Assembly: GCF_009208105.1 (NCBI RefSeq)
Contig: NZ_WFKL01000001.1
Span: forward strand, 5,022,001-5,086,000
DNA from: Rouxiella sp. S1S-2
GTDB lineage: Bacteria > Pseudomonadota > Gammaproteobacteria > Enterobacterales > Enterobacteriaceae
Length of the DNA: 64,000 nt
Reading direction: 5' to 3'
Shown: positions 16,318-24,467 of the stretch, piece by piece
Numbering within the stretch: position 1 is the first letter of the stretch
Layout: each line of letters begins with the position of its first letter
The notes under the pieces: generated by a model
Database searches by the model: none
The model's input: the letters and a program-made list of their open reading frames with translations, nothing else
What the model was told of the DNA's origin: nothing
Translations under genes and position numbers: made by a program

Positions 16318-16787
16318 GCAGCCTTGTACCTTATTTATGCGCGCGAGGGAATCACCCCCGTACATATTCCTTTAGTCTTGCAGTGTTACCATCTTCAAGA
16401 TGGCCTATTTTGTCCAGTTTATCGTAGTCATACCTCACTGCATACTTTCCAAGCAGAGATCTTTCCCTATCTCGTTAATCAGTTCGGTCGCCTGCTGCGT
16501 TTTGAGCCTCCCAAGGTCAGAATCGCGCGATCAACACAGGTAGATTTGTAAAATTTTTCCGTTTCCTTTTGACAAAACATTAGCAGGGATATTATTAATA
16601 TCGATTAATGACTTATATTTTAAAAAAAATAAAAAAAATAAATTAATGACAAATTAAGAAAAAGAATACTGACTAAAAAATACACCTTATCGTTTATGAT
16701 TCGTTTATTTTCATTGAAAATTAGTATAGGAATCGTTTAACCAGCAAGTGATACTGTGCACCGACTGTCAACTGCTGAGATTTAATA
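16318..16787. other. AT-rich intergenic region with poly-A tracts
   Basis: The last 230 bp (about 16550-16787) is strikingly AT-rich, with runs of eight and seven A around 16623-16639 and phased A/T tracts. No gene is visible here. Such curved DNA is the usual target of H-NS silencing in enterobacteria and lies directly upstream of the thioester-reductase-like gene. The promoter for the divergent RIO-kinase gene must also lie in the left part. Confidence 0.6.
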
Positions 16788-17903
16788 ATGCCAAGCATTT
16801 TAATAACAGGCGCCTCCGGCTTTGTTGGTGGTGCCGTTGTCGAACATCTATTGCGCCAACATCAGAAAAACGAATTGAATCTGCTGTTATTAGTTCGCGC
16901 CCAAACACCTATCGACGGCTTGCTGAGAATAAGAACCAATTTGGAAAAGTTTGGTTTAAATTCGCAACAACTTGACTCAATAAAAGAAGAAAACATTCTT
17001 ATCGGCGATCTTTCCGAGCCGGATGCGTTTACACAAGATAATCGCATAGATAATGTTACTCACGTGATTAACTGTGCAGCTATTGCTTCATTTGGAAATA
17101 ACCCGGCGCTGTGGCGCGTTAACGTTGATGGCTCTTTAGCTTTTGCTCAACGGATGGCAAAAGTAAAAAGCCTTAAGCGCTTTGTGCACGTCGGCACGGC
17201 GATGGCGTCGATGCCGGACAAAGACAGCGTGTTTTATGAAAACATGCCTGACAACGCGCACAACGAGGACCTGGTGCAGTATACCGCCTCTAAGCGAGCG
17301 ATTGAAAATCTTATCCGTGAGCACTGCCCTGACCTGCCATTTGTGGTAGCACGACCGTCAATTATCGTCGGACATACTCTGTTCGGCTGCCGTCCTTCGA
17401 GCAGCATATTTTGGGTATTCCTGATGGCGCTTAAACTGAAAAAGTTTACCTGCCATTTAGACAGCAAAATTGACGTTATTCCGGTAGATTACTGTGCAAT
17501 GGTGCTGGTTAATTTATGCCTGCGTGATGAAGTGACACATAATTTCTATCATATTTCTTCCGGTGAAGAGATGTGTACGCCTTTTTACGCTATTGACGAG
17601 TTTATCGCCAAGGCCAATAACACCTCCGCTATTGTTGACGATTATCAACAAATTAGTTATCAGGAATTCACTGAGAACCGCAAGCAATTTAAAGATGTTC
17701 TTGGACCTTGTAACGATAAGATTATTCTTCGCGCCATTAAACTTTATGGCGGCTTTGCAGAATTAAACGTTAAATTTGATAACCAACGTCTATTAGACAT
17801 GGGCATTCCACGCCCAATGCCATTTACCACTTACATTGATAAATGTGTTAGTTCTACGCGCGGGCTTTCTATTCCCGAGCTGATGATGGTCGACTTCAAA
17901 TAG
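16788..17903 (+). CDS. Extended SDR / thioester-reductase-like (NAD_binding_4) protein
   Basis: A 371-residue protein with an N-terminal TGASGFVG nucleotide-binding loop (residues 7-14), the INCAA segment near 94-98, a catalytic Thr around 137 and YTASK (Y165, K169). This is the pattern of the thioester reductase/male-sterility branch of extended SDRs, which reduce acyl-CoA or carrier-bound acyl thioesters or act as NAD(P)H dehydrogenases on long-chain substrates. It stands alone with no carrier protein or acyl ligase nearby, so the substrate is unknown. Upstream DNA is very AT-rich and the coding sequence is more AT-rich than neighbours, suggesting acquisition. A clear terminator follows. 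Confidence 0.83.
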   Translation: MPSILITGASGFVGGAVVEHLLRQHQKNELNLLLLVRAQTPIDGLLRIRTNLEKFGLNSQQLDSIKEENILIGDLSEPDAFTQDNRIDNVTHVINCAAIASFGNNPALWRVNVDGSLAFAQRMAKVKSLKRFVHVGTAMASMPDKDSVFYENMPDNAHNEDLVQYTASKRAIENLIREHCPDLPFVVARPSIIVGHTLFGCRPSSSIFWVFLMALKLKKFTCHLDSKIDVIPVDYCAMVLVNLCLRDEVTHNFYHISSGEEMCTPFYAIDEFIAKANNTSAIVDDYQQISYQEFTENRKQFKDVLGPCNDKIILRAIKLYGGFAELNVKFDNQRLLDMGIPRPMPFTTYIDKCVSSTRGLSIPELMMVDFK

Positions 17904-17909
17904 CATTCT

Positions 17910-17944
17910 CTGCCCCCTGCTGATTCCACAAGGGGGCAGTTTTT
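17910..17944 (+). terminator. Terminator of the thioester-reductase-like gene
   Basis: Stem CTGCCCCCT (17910-17918) with AGGGGGCAG (17931-17939), followed by five T. It lies 7 bp after the stop and just before the convergent GST gene. Confidence 0.88.
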
Positions 17945-17949
17945 CACCA

Positions 17950-18573
17950 TCACACGTTGCCGTTGCGGCCAAAAAGCTTAAATCCTTCGCGTTGATTCAA
18001 TCTTTCATAGTAAGAAAATACGGCAGAAAGCGTCGGACGGGTCATTGGCGTCATCACCCAGCGATTAACCGACATGCCAATGACCACATCAGCCAGCGTA
18101 AAGCTGTCGCCAAGAATATAATTCCCCTTCTCCTGCAACTGCTGTTCAACAATTTCCATTAGCCGGTTCCATTCGCTGATGCTGTTAGCCAACAGGTCTG
18201 GGTCGGTATGCTGCGGACTGTGGCGCGCCAAAGACATAAAGGCATAGCGCCAGGCGTTGTTCAGGTCACCCAGCTGCCAGTCCATCCATTGTTCCACCTT
18301 AGCCCTGCTTTGCGAATCTTCAGGCAATAAGTCATGCCGCCCAGCCTTTGCCGCCAAATAACGGCAGATAGCGTTCGACTCCCACAACACAAAATCACCG
18401 TCAATAATCACAGGCACCAGTGAGTTGGGGTTCAGCGCCTTGAACTCAGGCGTTTGGGTTGATTTAAAATCACCGCCGTACTCTTCATGGGTATAGTCGA
18501 GCCCCAGTTCGTGACATGTCCACAGCACCTTGCGGACGTTAATCGACGTCGATTTTCCTAGAATTTTCAACAT
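17950..18573 (-). CDS. Glutathione S-transferase (GstB-like)
   Basis: A 207-residue GST. The N-terminus MLKILGKSTSINVRKVLW resembles E. coli GstB, and the conserved LVPVIIDGDFVLWESNAICRYLAAK block (cis-Pro plus glutathione-binding ES pair) lies at about residues 52-77. The C-terminal helical domain includes WMDWQLGDLNNAWRYAF. ATG 18573 is chosen over a much longer upstream frame because it begins the fold and follows an AAGG site. It lies 25 bp downstream of a GNAT gene on the same strand, so the two may be co-transcribed. Substrate unknown. Confidence 0.9.
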   Translation of the reverse strand: MLKILGKSTSINVRKVLWTCHELGLDYTHEEYGGDFKSTQTPEFKALNPNSLVPVIIDGDFVLWESNAICRYLAAKAGRHDLLPEDSQSRAKVEQWMDWQLGDLNNAWRYAFMSLARHSPQHTDPDLLANSISEWNRLMEIVEQQLQEKGNYILGDSFTLADVVIGMSVNRWVMTPMTRPTLSAVFSYYERLNQREGFKLFGRNGNV

Positions 18574-18598
18574 AAGCTGCCTTATCCATCCGCGAGTA

Positions 18599-19138
18599 TT
18601 ACTGTTTATTTTTTTTAACAGGGCGAGTAAAAAGGCGCACTGTAGAATTCTGATAAAGCGTGTCTGTTTGAGCGATAAATCCATTTTTATCTGCCAGGCG
18701 CATTGACGGCACGTTATCTGGCGCAATTATGCAGCAAACCTGACGCTGAAGATTGTCGTCGGCCCACGCCAACGCTGATTCTGCCGCCTCGCTTGCGTAG
18801 CCTTTACCGTGAAATTCGGGACTCAGCACCCAGCCCATTTCAGCCATATTGTCCATTGAAGGCTGCATGTCGCGTTGATAATCGGCAAAGCCTATTTCAC
18901 CGACGAAGCGGCCTGAATCCTTCTCAACGATCGCCCAATAGCCGAACCCCATCAACCTCCAATGGCCGATATACCGTAAAAACCGGCTCCAGCTCGCCTC
19001 ACGGGTTGAGGGTACTCCGCTGATAAATCGCACCATGTCTGGGTCAGCCCACAGCGCGGCAATAACATTAAAATCTTCGAAAAGGTGGCCTCTCAGCAGC
19101 AACCTCGGCGTTTCTATTTGCGGAGCAGACTGGAACAT
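18599..19138 (-). CDS. GNAT-family N-acetyltransferase (RimJ/RimL type)
   Basis: A 179-residue acetyltransferase beginning ETPRLLLRGHLFEDF, the RimJ/RimL-type opening. Acetyl-CoA-binding motif A is visible as LSPEFHGKGYASEAAESALAWA (about residues 111-132), with the Q/R-x-x-G-x-G/A pyrophosphate loop represented by HGKGYA. The acceptor could be a protein N-terminus or a small amine; it cannot be read. It precedes the GstB-like gene by 25 bp on the same strand. Confidence 0.9.
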   Translation of the reverse strand: MFQSAPQIETPRLLLRGHLFEDFNVIAALWADPDMVRFISGVPSTREASWSRFLRYIGHWRLMGFGYWAIVEKDSGRFVGEIGFADYQRDMQPSMDNMAEMGWVLSPEFHGKGYASEAAESALAWADDNLQRQVCCIIAPDNVPSMRLADKNGFIAQTDTLYQNSTVRLFTRPVKKNKQ

Positions 19139-19223
19139 TTACGTTATCACCCTCAATTATCAGACTTAAATAACCTATCACTGAAAAGCGGGCAATGGCA
19201 TAACGGAGAGATAATTTTGAGGA

Positions 19224-20102
19224 TTAGCGCAGGGAGGCCTGGCGAACGGCAGAGGGGGAAACGCCGCGCAGAGATTTAAAGCGGTTGCTGAAGTGGCTGG
19301 TTGAGCTGAATCCGCAGTCCAGTGCGATGGTGGTGATATCAAGCTCGGTGTTATACAGCAGACTTTCCGCGCGAATAATACGCGCATTCATGACGTATTG
19401 ATGCGGCGCGATGCCCATCGACTGTTTGAACATCCTCGCAAAATGAAACTCACTCAACCCGGCGATCCCGGCCAGTTCCGCCAGTTGCAGCGGCGCGGCA
19501 AGCTGAACGTGAATATACTCCTTCACCCGATTTAATACCGACGGCGATAAGCCGCCGCGCACGGTGGGAAGCGCCCACTGGAGCTGCGTATATTGGCGAG
19601 CCAAATGTGTCACCAACAGGTTGGTCGCCGAACTCAACATCAGCTGATTGCTGTTTTCCTGCCACTGGCAACTCAGCAAAAAATGACGATAAAGCTGGGT
19701 TATTTGCGCGTCTTCTCGAAAAGTGATCTCGTCAACCAACAGGCTTGCAGGACTGCGATCCCAGGTTTGCTCAATCACCTTGCGCAGGTGTTCATCAGTG
19801 CAATACATGTGCACAAACGACAGATCGCCGCGCACGTCCCAACTCGACACGTTGTGTTTCGGCATCAAACAAAATCGATCGGGACCGCCGCCGTTTTGCC
19901 ATCCTGAACGAGTTTTGTGATAGCACTCATATCCGTCGGCGATGTAGAGGCTAAGCGTGTGGTGATCAGGGTCTTCCTGAGTCACGATATCGTGCTTGTT
20001 CGACCAGGCAGCCAGCTGCATGCCCGAGCCAAGATGCACGCTGTCGTGCAGTATGGCCTGATGCTTTTTGAGCGTTTCGAACGCCTGATAACGATTAGGC
20101 AT
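19224..20102 (-). CDS. AraC-family transcriptional regulator
   Basis: A 292-residue regulator. The N-terminal half (about residues 1-180) is a cupin-like sensing domain, and the C-terminal 100 residues carry two helix-turn-helix motifs: LAELAGIAGLSEFHFARMFKQ and ITTIALDCGFSSTSHFSNRFK with the AraC signature. ATG 20102 is chosen over a longer frame because a GGGAAG site precedes it. It is divergent from a DMT-family exporter gene across about 190 bp and is the likely regulator of that gene; inducer unknown. Confidence 0.88.
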   Translation of the reverse strand: MPNRYQAFETLKKHQAILHDSVHLGSGMQLAAWSNKHDIVTQEDPDHHTLSLYIADGYECYHKTRSGWQNGGGPDRFCLMPKHNVSSWDVRGDLSFVHMYCTDEHLRKVIEQTWDRSPASLLVDEITFREDAQITQLYRHFLLSCQWQENSNQLMLSSATNLLVTHLARQYTQLQWALPTVRGGLSPSVLNRVKEYIHVQLAAPLQLAELAGIAGLSEFHFARMFKQSMGIAPHQYVMNARIIRAESLLYNTELDITTIALDCGFSSTSHFSNRFKSLRGVSPSAVRQASLR

Positions 20103-20290
20103 AGCGTGGCTTCCCGGTGGATGAATAGCGATATTGTAGTGTTTTCGCGGGGTCGAGAGCGAGAAATGACTGCATTTTTGCCCTAAAAAAACCGCAAGAT
20201 TATGCAAGTGACCGCAAGTTGATGAAAGCCCGTGTTTTATCAAACCGCAATAATCAGTCTGGAATTTCTTTCTCTTGGCTGGACAACACT

Positions 20291-21199
20291 ATGAACGCGC
20301 TGCTGTATATTTCTGTGATCCTCATTTGGGGCACAACCTGGTTTGCCATCTATCTGCAACAGGGTGTCGTTGCCGTTACCGTATCCATTTTCTATCGTTT
20401 TTTACTGGCCTCATTGTTGATGATGGTCACCCTGCTCGTCACCCGGCGCCTGCGCAAACTGGCACTGAAAGACCACCTGTTTTGCGTCGCACAGGGCTGT
20501 TGTGTTTTCGCATTCAATTTTTACTGTTTTTACCATGCGGCGGCCTACATCAGCAGCGGGCTGGAATCGGTCATTTTCTCAATGTCGGTGTTGTTTAACG
20601 CCTTTAACGGCATGCTGTTTTTCCGCCAAAAGCTTTCACCTGCGCTTATACCAGCCTCTATTCTGGGCCTCGCCGGGATCGTGACGCTGTTCTGGCATGA
20701 CCTCAGTGCTGCGCATATGGCCCCAGGCCTGCTCAAAGGAATCGGACTCAGCCTGCTGGGTACCTTCGGTTTTTCACTGGGCAATATGATCAGCACGCGT
20801 CACAAGCAGCACGGGCTGGACGTGGTGAGCACTAACACCTACGCGATGGGCTACGGCGCGGCGGTAATGGCGCTGCTTAGTCTGTTTCAGGGTGCCTCTT
20901 TTGCGGTTGAATTAACGCCGTCTTATTTAGGATCGTTGGTCTATCTGGCGGTATTTGGTTCAGTACTGGGATTTGGGATGTATTTCAGTCTGGTCGGTCG
21001 TATTGGCGCCAGTCAGGCGGCCTACAGCACGCTACTGTTTCCACTGGTAGCGCTTACAGTATCAACTTTCTACGAAGGATATCAATGGCATACCAACGCC
21101 GTTATTGGACTGACGCTGATCTTGCTGGGGAACCTGGTGATGTTTTATCGTCCACGCTGGCTTACCGAGTGGAAAAAGCCGCGGCCCGCACTGAGTTAA
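20291..21199 (+). CDS. EamA/DMT-superfamily transporter
   Basis: A 302-residue inner-membrane protein with ten predicted helices and the internal duplication of EamA domains. The opening MNALLYISVILIWGTTWFAIYLQQG is the conserved first helix, and YISSGLESVIFSMSVLFNAF is the end of the first repeat. Such proteins export amino acids, metabolites or drugs. ATG 20291 is preferred over an upstream frame at 20219 because it opens the first helix and the upstream stretch is polar and uncharacteristic. It is paired with a divergent AraC regulator. Confidence 0.88.
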   Translation: MNALLYISVILIWGTTWFAIYLQQGVVAVTVSIFYRFLLASLLMMVTLLVTRRLRKLALKDHLFCVAQGCCVFAFNFYCFYHAAAYISSGLESVIFSMSVLFNAFNGMLFFRQKLSPALIPASILGLAGIVTLFWHDLSAAHMAPGLLKGIGLSLLGTFGFSLGNMISTRHKQHGLDVVSTNTYAMGYGAAVMALLSLFQGASFAVELTPSYLGSLVYLAVFGSVLGFGMYFSLVGRIGASQAAYSTLLFPLVALTVSTFYEGYQWHTNAVIGLTLILLGNLVMFYRPRWLTEWKKPRPALS

Positions 21200-21302
21200 C
21201 AGAACCTCAGTGGGTGCGCCGCGAATGCTTGTAATTATTAGGTAAAAAATGACTCACCCTGTCAGAGGGTTGTTTGTAGATATAAGGAGTCTACAAATTC
21301 AA

Positions 21303-22058
21303 TCAAATTATCCCGCCGTTCACCCGCAGCGTTTGGCCATTAACCCAAGCGCCGTCAGGACCGGCGAGAAAAGCGACGCTGGCAGCGATATCTTCCGGCT
21401 GACCTAAGCGCTCAAGTGGGGCAAGTTTGGTGATGTTTTCAATCAGCTGCTGCGATTTTCCGTTGAGGAAAAGTTCGGTCGCCGTCGGGCCAGGTGCCAC
21501 CACGTTGACGGTGATATTGCGTCCGCGCAGCTCTTTGGTCAGCACGCGGCTCATAGCTTCCACTGCCGCCTTGGTCGCGGCATATACGCCGTAGGTTGGC
21601 TGATACAGTCCCACTACGCTGGTAGAGAAATTAATCACGCGTCCGCCGTTCCGCAGGCGTTTTGCTGCCTCACGCAGGGTGTTAAAGGTGCCTTTGAGAT
21701 TGGTGTCGATCAGACGGTCAAAGGTTTCGTCATCGGTGTCGGCAATAGTTGAGAGTGTCATGATACCGGCGTTGTTGACCAGCACGTCAATGCCGCCAAA
21801 AGCCTGCTCGGCGCTGTCAAACATCTTGCGTACCGATACCGCATCACTCACGTCAGCCTGGGCGCTGATCGCGCGTCCACCGGCCTGTTCAATCTTGCGA
21901 ACCAGCTCATCGGCTTCGTCGGCGCTGCGGGCATAGTTTACGATTACCGTGAAACCGTCTTTTGCCAGACGCTCTACTATCGCGGCGCCAATACCGCGCG
22001 AACCGCCGGTAACCAACGCAACTTTTTGTTCTACAGGCTGTGCGTTTGAAGTCGTCAT
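21303..22058 (-). CDS. Classical SDR oxidoreductase
   Basis: A 251-residue classical short-chain dehydrogenase. The cofactor loop TGGSRGIG lies at residues 17-24, NNAG in the middle, and the catalytic Ser and YxxxK (YAATK) around 145-164. The family reduces or oxidises alcohols, ketones or 3-oxoacyl groups with NAD(P)H; this protein resembles glucose/3-oxoacyl-type reductases but the substrate is unknown. An arginine after TGGS suggests NADP(H). It is divergent from a LysR regulator with a palindromic operator between them, a common regulator-target pair. Confidence 0.92.
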   Translation of the reverse strand: MTTSNAQPVEQKVALVTGGSRGIGAAIVERLAKDGFTVIVNYARSADEADELVRKIEQAGGRAISAQADVSDAVSVRKMFDSAEQAFGGIDVLVNNAGIMTLSTIADTDDETFDRLIDTNLKGTFNTLREAAKRLRNGGRVINFSTSVVGLYQPTYGVYAATKAAVEAMSRVLTKELRGRNITVNVVAPGPTATELFLNGKSQQLIENITKLAPLERLGQPEDIAASVAFLAGPDGAWVNGQTLRVNGGII

Positions 22059-22136
22059 GCTGTGTATCCTTATCAGAGGTGTTCAGTTGAGCCAGGCTTG
22101 CTGGCCGCTGAACAAATAATGCACCTTTGAATCGTT

Positions 22137-22157
22137 CGAATAATCACCTATTATTCG
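22137..22157. promoter_or_regulatory. LysR-type operator between SDR and LysR genes
   Basis: CGAATAAT-N5-ATTATTCG is a perfect 8-bp inverted repeat centred in the 139-bp divergent gap, consistent with a LysR recognition site that controls both genes. Confidence 0.6.
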
Positions 22158-22197
22158 TTAACACTATCCGGATAAAGCGAACAATTGCGGTAAAAAA

Positions 22198-23094
22198 ATG
22201 GATAAACTCGACAGCATGCGGCTGTTTACGCGCGTGGTAGAGCTACGCAGTTTTACGCGGGCGGCAGAGGATTTAAATTTAAAACGCTCAACGGTGACTG
22301 ACGCCATCAAGCAGCTAGAGACGCGCCTGAATGTGCGACTGCTGCAACGTACGACGCGCCACGTCAGCTCAACGTTGGACGGTGAAGCCTATTACCAACG
22401 CTGTCTAGGTATTCTGGCCGAGGTTGAAGAAGCTGAAATGGCGTTTGCCGGCGCGAGGCCAAAAGGCCTGCTGCGCATTGACGTTAATTCTGCCATCGCA
22501 CGAAACTTCATCTTTCCTGGACTCGACAGCTTTTTGGTTCGTCACCCCGAAATGACGCTGGCTATCAGTGAGGGCGATCGGCTGGTAGACCTGGTGCGTG
22601 AAGGAATCGACTGCGTTATTCGCGCAGGAGAGCTTAAAGACAGCGACATGGTGGCCCGCTCGCTGGGGCATTTTCAGGAGGTCACCTGTGCCAGCCCGCA
22701 TTATGTGAAGAAATTTGGCCTACCCGACACGCTCGACGCGCTGCAACGGCATCATCAGATGGTGGGATTTCACTCCAGCGCCAGCGGAAATATTCTGCCT
22801 TTGACCTTTTATGTTGAAGGCGAAGAGCGGATTATTAATTTGCCGACCAGCGTTTCCGTCACGGGTTCAGAAAGTATGAAAGAGGCAGCACGACAAGGAT
22901 TAGGCATTATCCAGGTGCCACACTATGGGGTGGCTGCTGATTTGGCACAGGGAACGCTGGTGCCCATTTTGCCGCAGTATCCCGCCGGTTCCATGCCCGT
23001 TTCCCTGCTTTACCCGAAAAACCGCCAGCTTTCGCCGCGCGTCAGGGTCTTTATTGACTGGATGGTGCAGGAATTTTCCATGCATAACGTTTAG
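22198..23094 (+). CDS. LysR-family transcriptional regulator
   Basis: A 298-residue LysR protein beginning MDKLDSMRLFTRVVELRSFT, with RAAEDLNLKRSTVTDAIKQLE forming the recognition helix, followed by the type-2 periplasmic-binding effector domain. It belongs to the large AaeR/DmlR-like subgroup whose members usually control an adjacent divergent dehydrogenase. The divergent SDR gene is therefore its likely target. A perfect inverted repeat follows 15 bp after its stop. Confidence 0.92.
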   Translation: MDKLDSMRLFTRVVELRSFTRAAEDLNLKRSTVTDAIKQLETRLNVRLLQRTTRHVSSTLDGEAYYQRCLGILAEVEEAEMAFAGARPKGLLRIDVNSAIARNFIFPGLDSFLVRHPEMTLAISEGDRLVDLVREGIDCVIRAGELKDSDMVARSLGHFQEVTCASPHYVKKFGLPDTLDALQRHHQMVGFHSSASGNILPLTFYVEGEERIINLPTSVSVTGSESMKEAARQGLGIIQVPHYGVAADLAQGTLVPILPQYPAGSMPVSLLYPKNRQLSPRVRVFIDWMVQEFSMHNV

Positions 23095-23109
23095 CAAGGG
23101 AGAGCGTCA

Positions 23110-23143
23110 CTACTTAGCCAGATTGCGTATTTTGGCTAAGTAG
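23110..23143. repeat. Perfect 11-bp inverted repeat between lysR and an unknown gene
   Basis: CTACTTAGCCA (23110-23120) and TGGCTAAGTAG (23133-23143) form a perfect stem with a 12-base loop. No T-run follows on the plus strand. It could be a weak terminator for lysR, an operator for the next gene (56 bp downstream) or both. Confidence 0.7.
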
Positions 23144-23198
23144 GAGTAAGTTATTCAATGACTCACGGCTTTATCGGCCATCGGCTTCGAGGTAAAAC

Positions 23199-23693
23199 AT
23201 GACGCCAGCTTTATCAACCGTATTTCTGCATATCGGCAGCGAAGAAACTCAGGTCACTCTCGACGGCACAATACAGCGCTTAACCTTGGGTTCACAGCTC
23301 ACATCATTGGCGTATTTCAGGCACCAGCCTCCGACCCCTGCTGAGATGGAAACCGCCATTATGGTGGTAGAAGATGAGATTACACGTTTGCGTCATAATA
23401 TCACTCCAGGCGCGCGTTTATACAGTGAAGACAATGACATCCGTGCCATCGCACGCTTGGCTGGCGTGGCAGAAAACGAAGAAATGTCTCTTTCCGTTGA
23501 GGCCGTCGAACGCACCTTTGACCGATTGGCGCTGGTTATCAATGGACGCCCTGCCAGCTTCGAAGGTATCCCGGACGGTAACGATTTCGCTGCCACCCTG
23601 CTGATCCTCAGAGAATTTATGCACCATCTCCAGTTCAGCGAAATTGTGATAAAAGGCGCGAAATTTGAGATGCTAAATCAGCCTTCTCGCTAA
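23199..23693 (+). CDS. Unrecognised 164-residue protein
   Basis: No family recognised. The coding call rests on a good ribosome site (GAGG, 8 bp before ATG), full-length enterobacterial codon use and its own promoter-sized upstream gap. The protein is acidic and soluble, with no signal peptide or membrane helix: a beta-rich start (VFLHIGSEETQVTLDGTI), a helical middle (EMETAIMVVEDEITRLRHN) and a predicted alpha/beta C-terminal half. Its stop overlaps the convergent TauE-type gene by four bases. It could be a stress or metabolic accessory protein, but nothing in the context decides this. Confidence 0.7.
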   Translation: MTPALSTVFLHIGSEETQVTLDGTIQRLTLGSQLTSLAYFRHQPPTPAEMETAIMVVEDEITRLRHNITPGARLYSEDNDIRAIARLAGVAENEEMSLSVEAVERTFDRLALVINGRPASFEGIPDGNDFAATLLILREFMHHLQFSEIVIKGAKFEMLNQPSR

Positions 23694-24436
23694 TTAAAAT
23701 ACCTGAAAATAAGCATCGCCCCTGAGGCAAGCAGAATAATATTGAGGAGCTTGAGAAACTGCTCACGTGACATTTTCAACGTGAAGTAACGCCCCAGCGT
23801 GATGCCTATCAGCATGCCCGGCAGCAGCGACAGCGCCAGTAGCCATAGATTGACGTCGAAATAGATCCCGGCAAAAGCGAAGATAATCACCCGCGTCAGC
23901 GTGCTCAGGCCAATCAGCGTGGTTTGGGTAATGCGAAAAGCCTCTTTCTTCTCGATGCGCCCGCTGAGATAAATGGCATAGATAAATCCGCCGCTGCCAA
24001 ACAGCGCGCTGAATATTCCGCCGACCAGTCCAAATGGCACAGACGCCTTGGGCGAAAAAGGACGATGCGGTTTCAGTCCACTAAACGAGTAAAGGGCATA
24101 CAGGACGACAAAAATGCCCAGCGCGAGCAAAAGAATATCGGGACGCGTTTTTAACAGAATCGTTGCGCCAACCAGGCTACCGATAATCATCAACGGCACC
24201 AACCTTTTCAACTCTGACCACTGCGCGTTACGCCCGTCCCGACTAACGTTGACCAGTGCGGCGCACAAGTCCAACAATGCCAGAACCGGCACAATCTCTT
24301 TCAGTGGAATGTAGAGCGCCATCACCGGGCTGGCAATAAGCGCCGAGCCAAAACCCGCGATGCCGAAAATCACGTAAGCCACCAATAACGTGGCAGCGAG
24401 CAGCAGATAATTTGCGAACGTGAGTGTGTCGAGCAT
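23690..24436 (-). CDS. TauE/SafE-family membrane permease
   Basis: A 248-residue protein with about seven to eight hydrophobic helices in the duplicated TauE/SafE arrangement: FGIAGFGSALIASPVMALYIPL early and GLVGGIFSALFGSGGFIYAIYLSG in the middle, both with the glycine-rich pattern of the family. Members export or import sulfite, sulfoacetate or other organic acids; the substrate is unknown. ATG 24436 begins the first helix and is preferred over a longer frame that would run into the preceding gene. It follows the ZapE-type gene by 31 bp on the same strand, so they are probably co-transcribed. Confidence 0.86.
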   Translation of the reverse strand: MLDTLTFANYLLLAATLLVAYVIFGIAGFGSALIASPVMALYIPLKEIVPVLALLDLCAALVNVSRDGRNAQWSELKRLVPLMIIGSLVGATILLKTRPDILLLALGIFVVLYALYSFSGLKPHRPFSPKASVPFGLVGGIFSALFGSGGFIYAIYLSGRIEKKEAFRITQTTLIGLSTLTRVIIFAFAGIYFDVNLWLLALSLLPGMLIGITLGRYFTLKMSREQFLKLLNIILLASGAMLIFRYFN

Positions 24437-24467
24437 GGTATACCGAGTCCTTGGGTTGAGCGGCGAT

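Noticed and set aside
15820..16551. 243-codon open frame on the plus strand
   Set aside because: Lies antisense over the RIO-kinase gene, no ribosome site, composition is that of a complementary frame.
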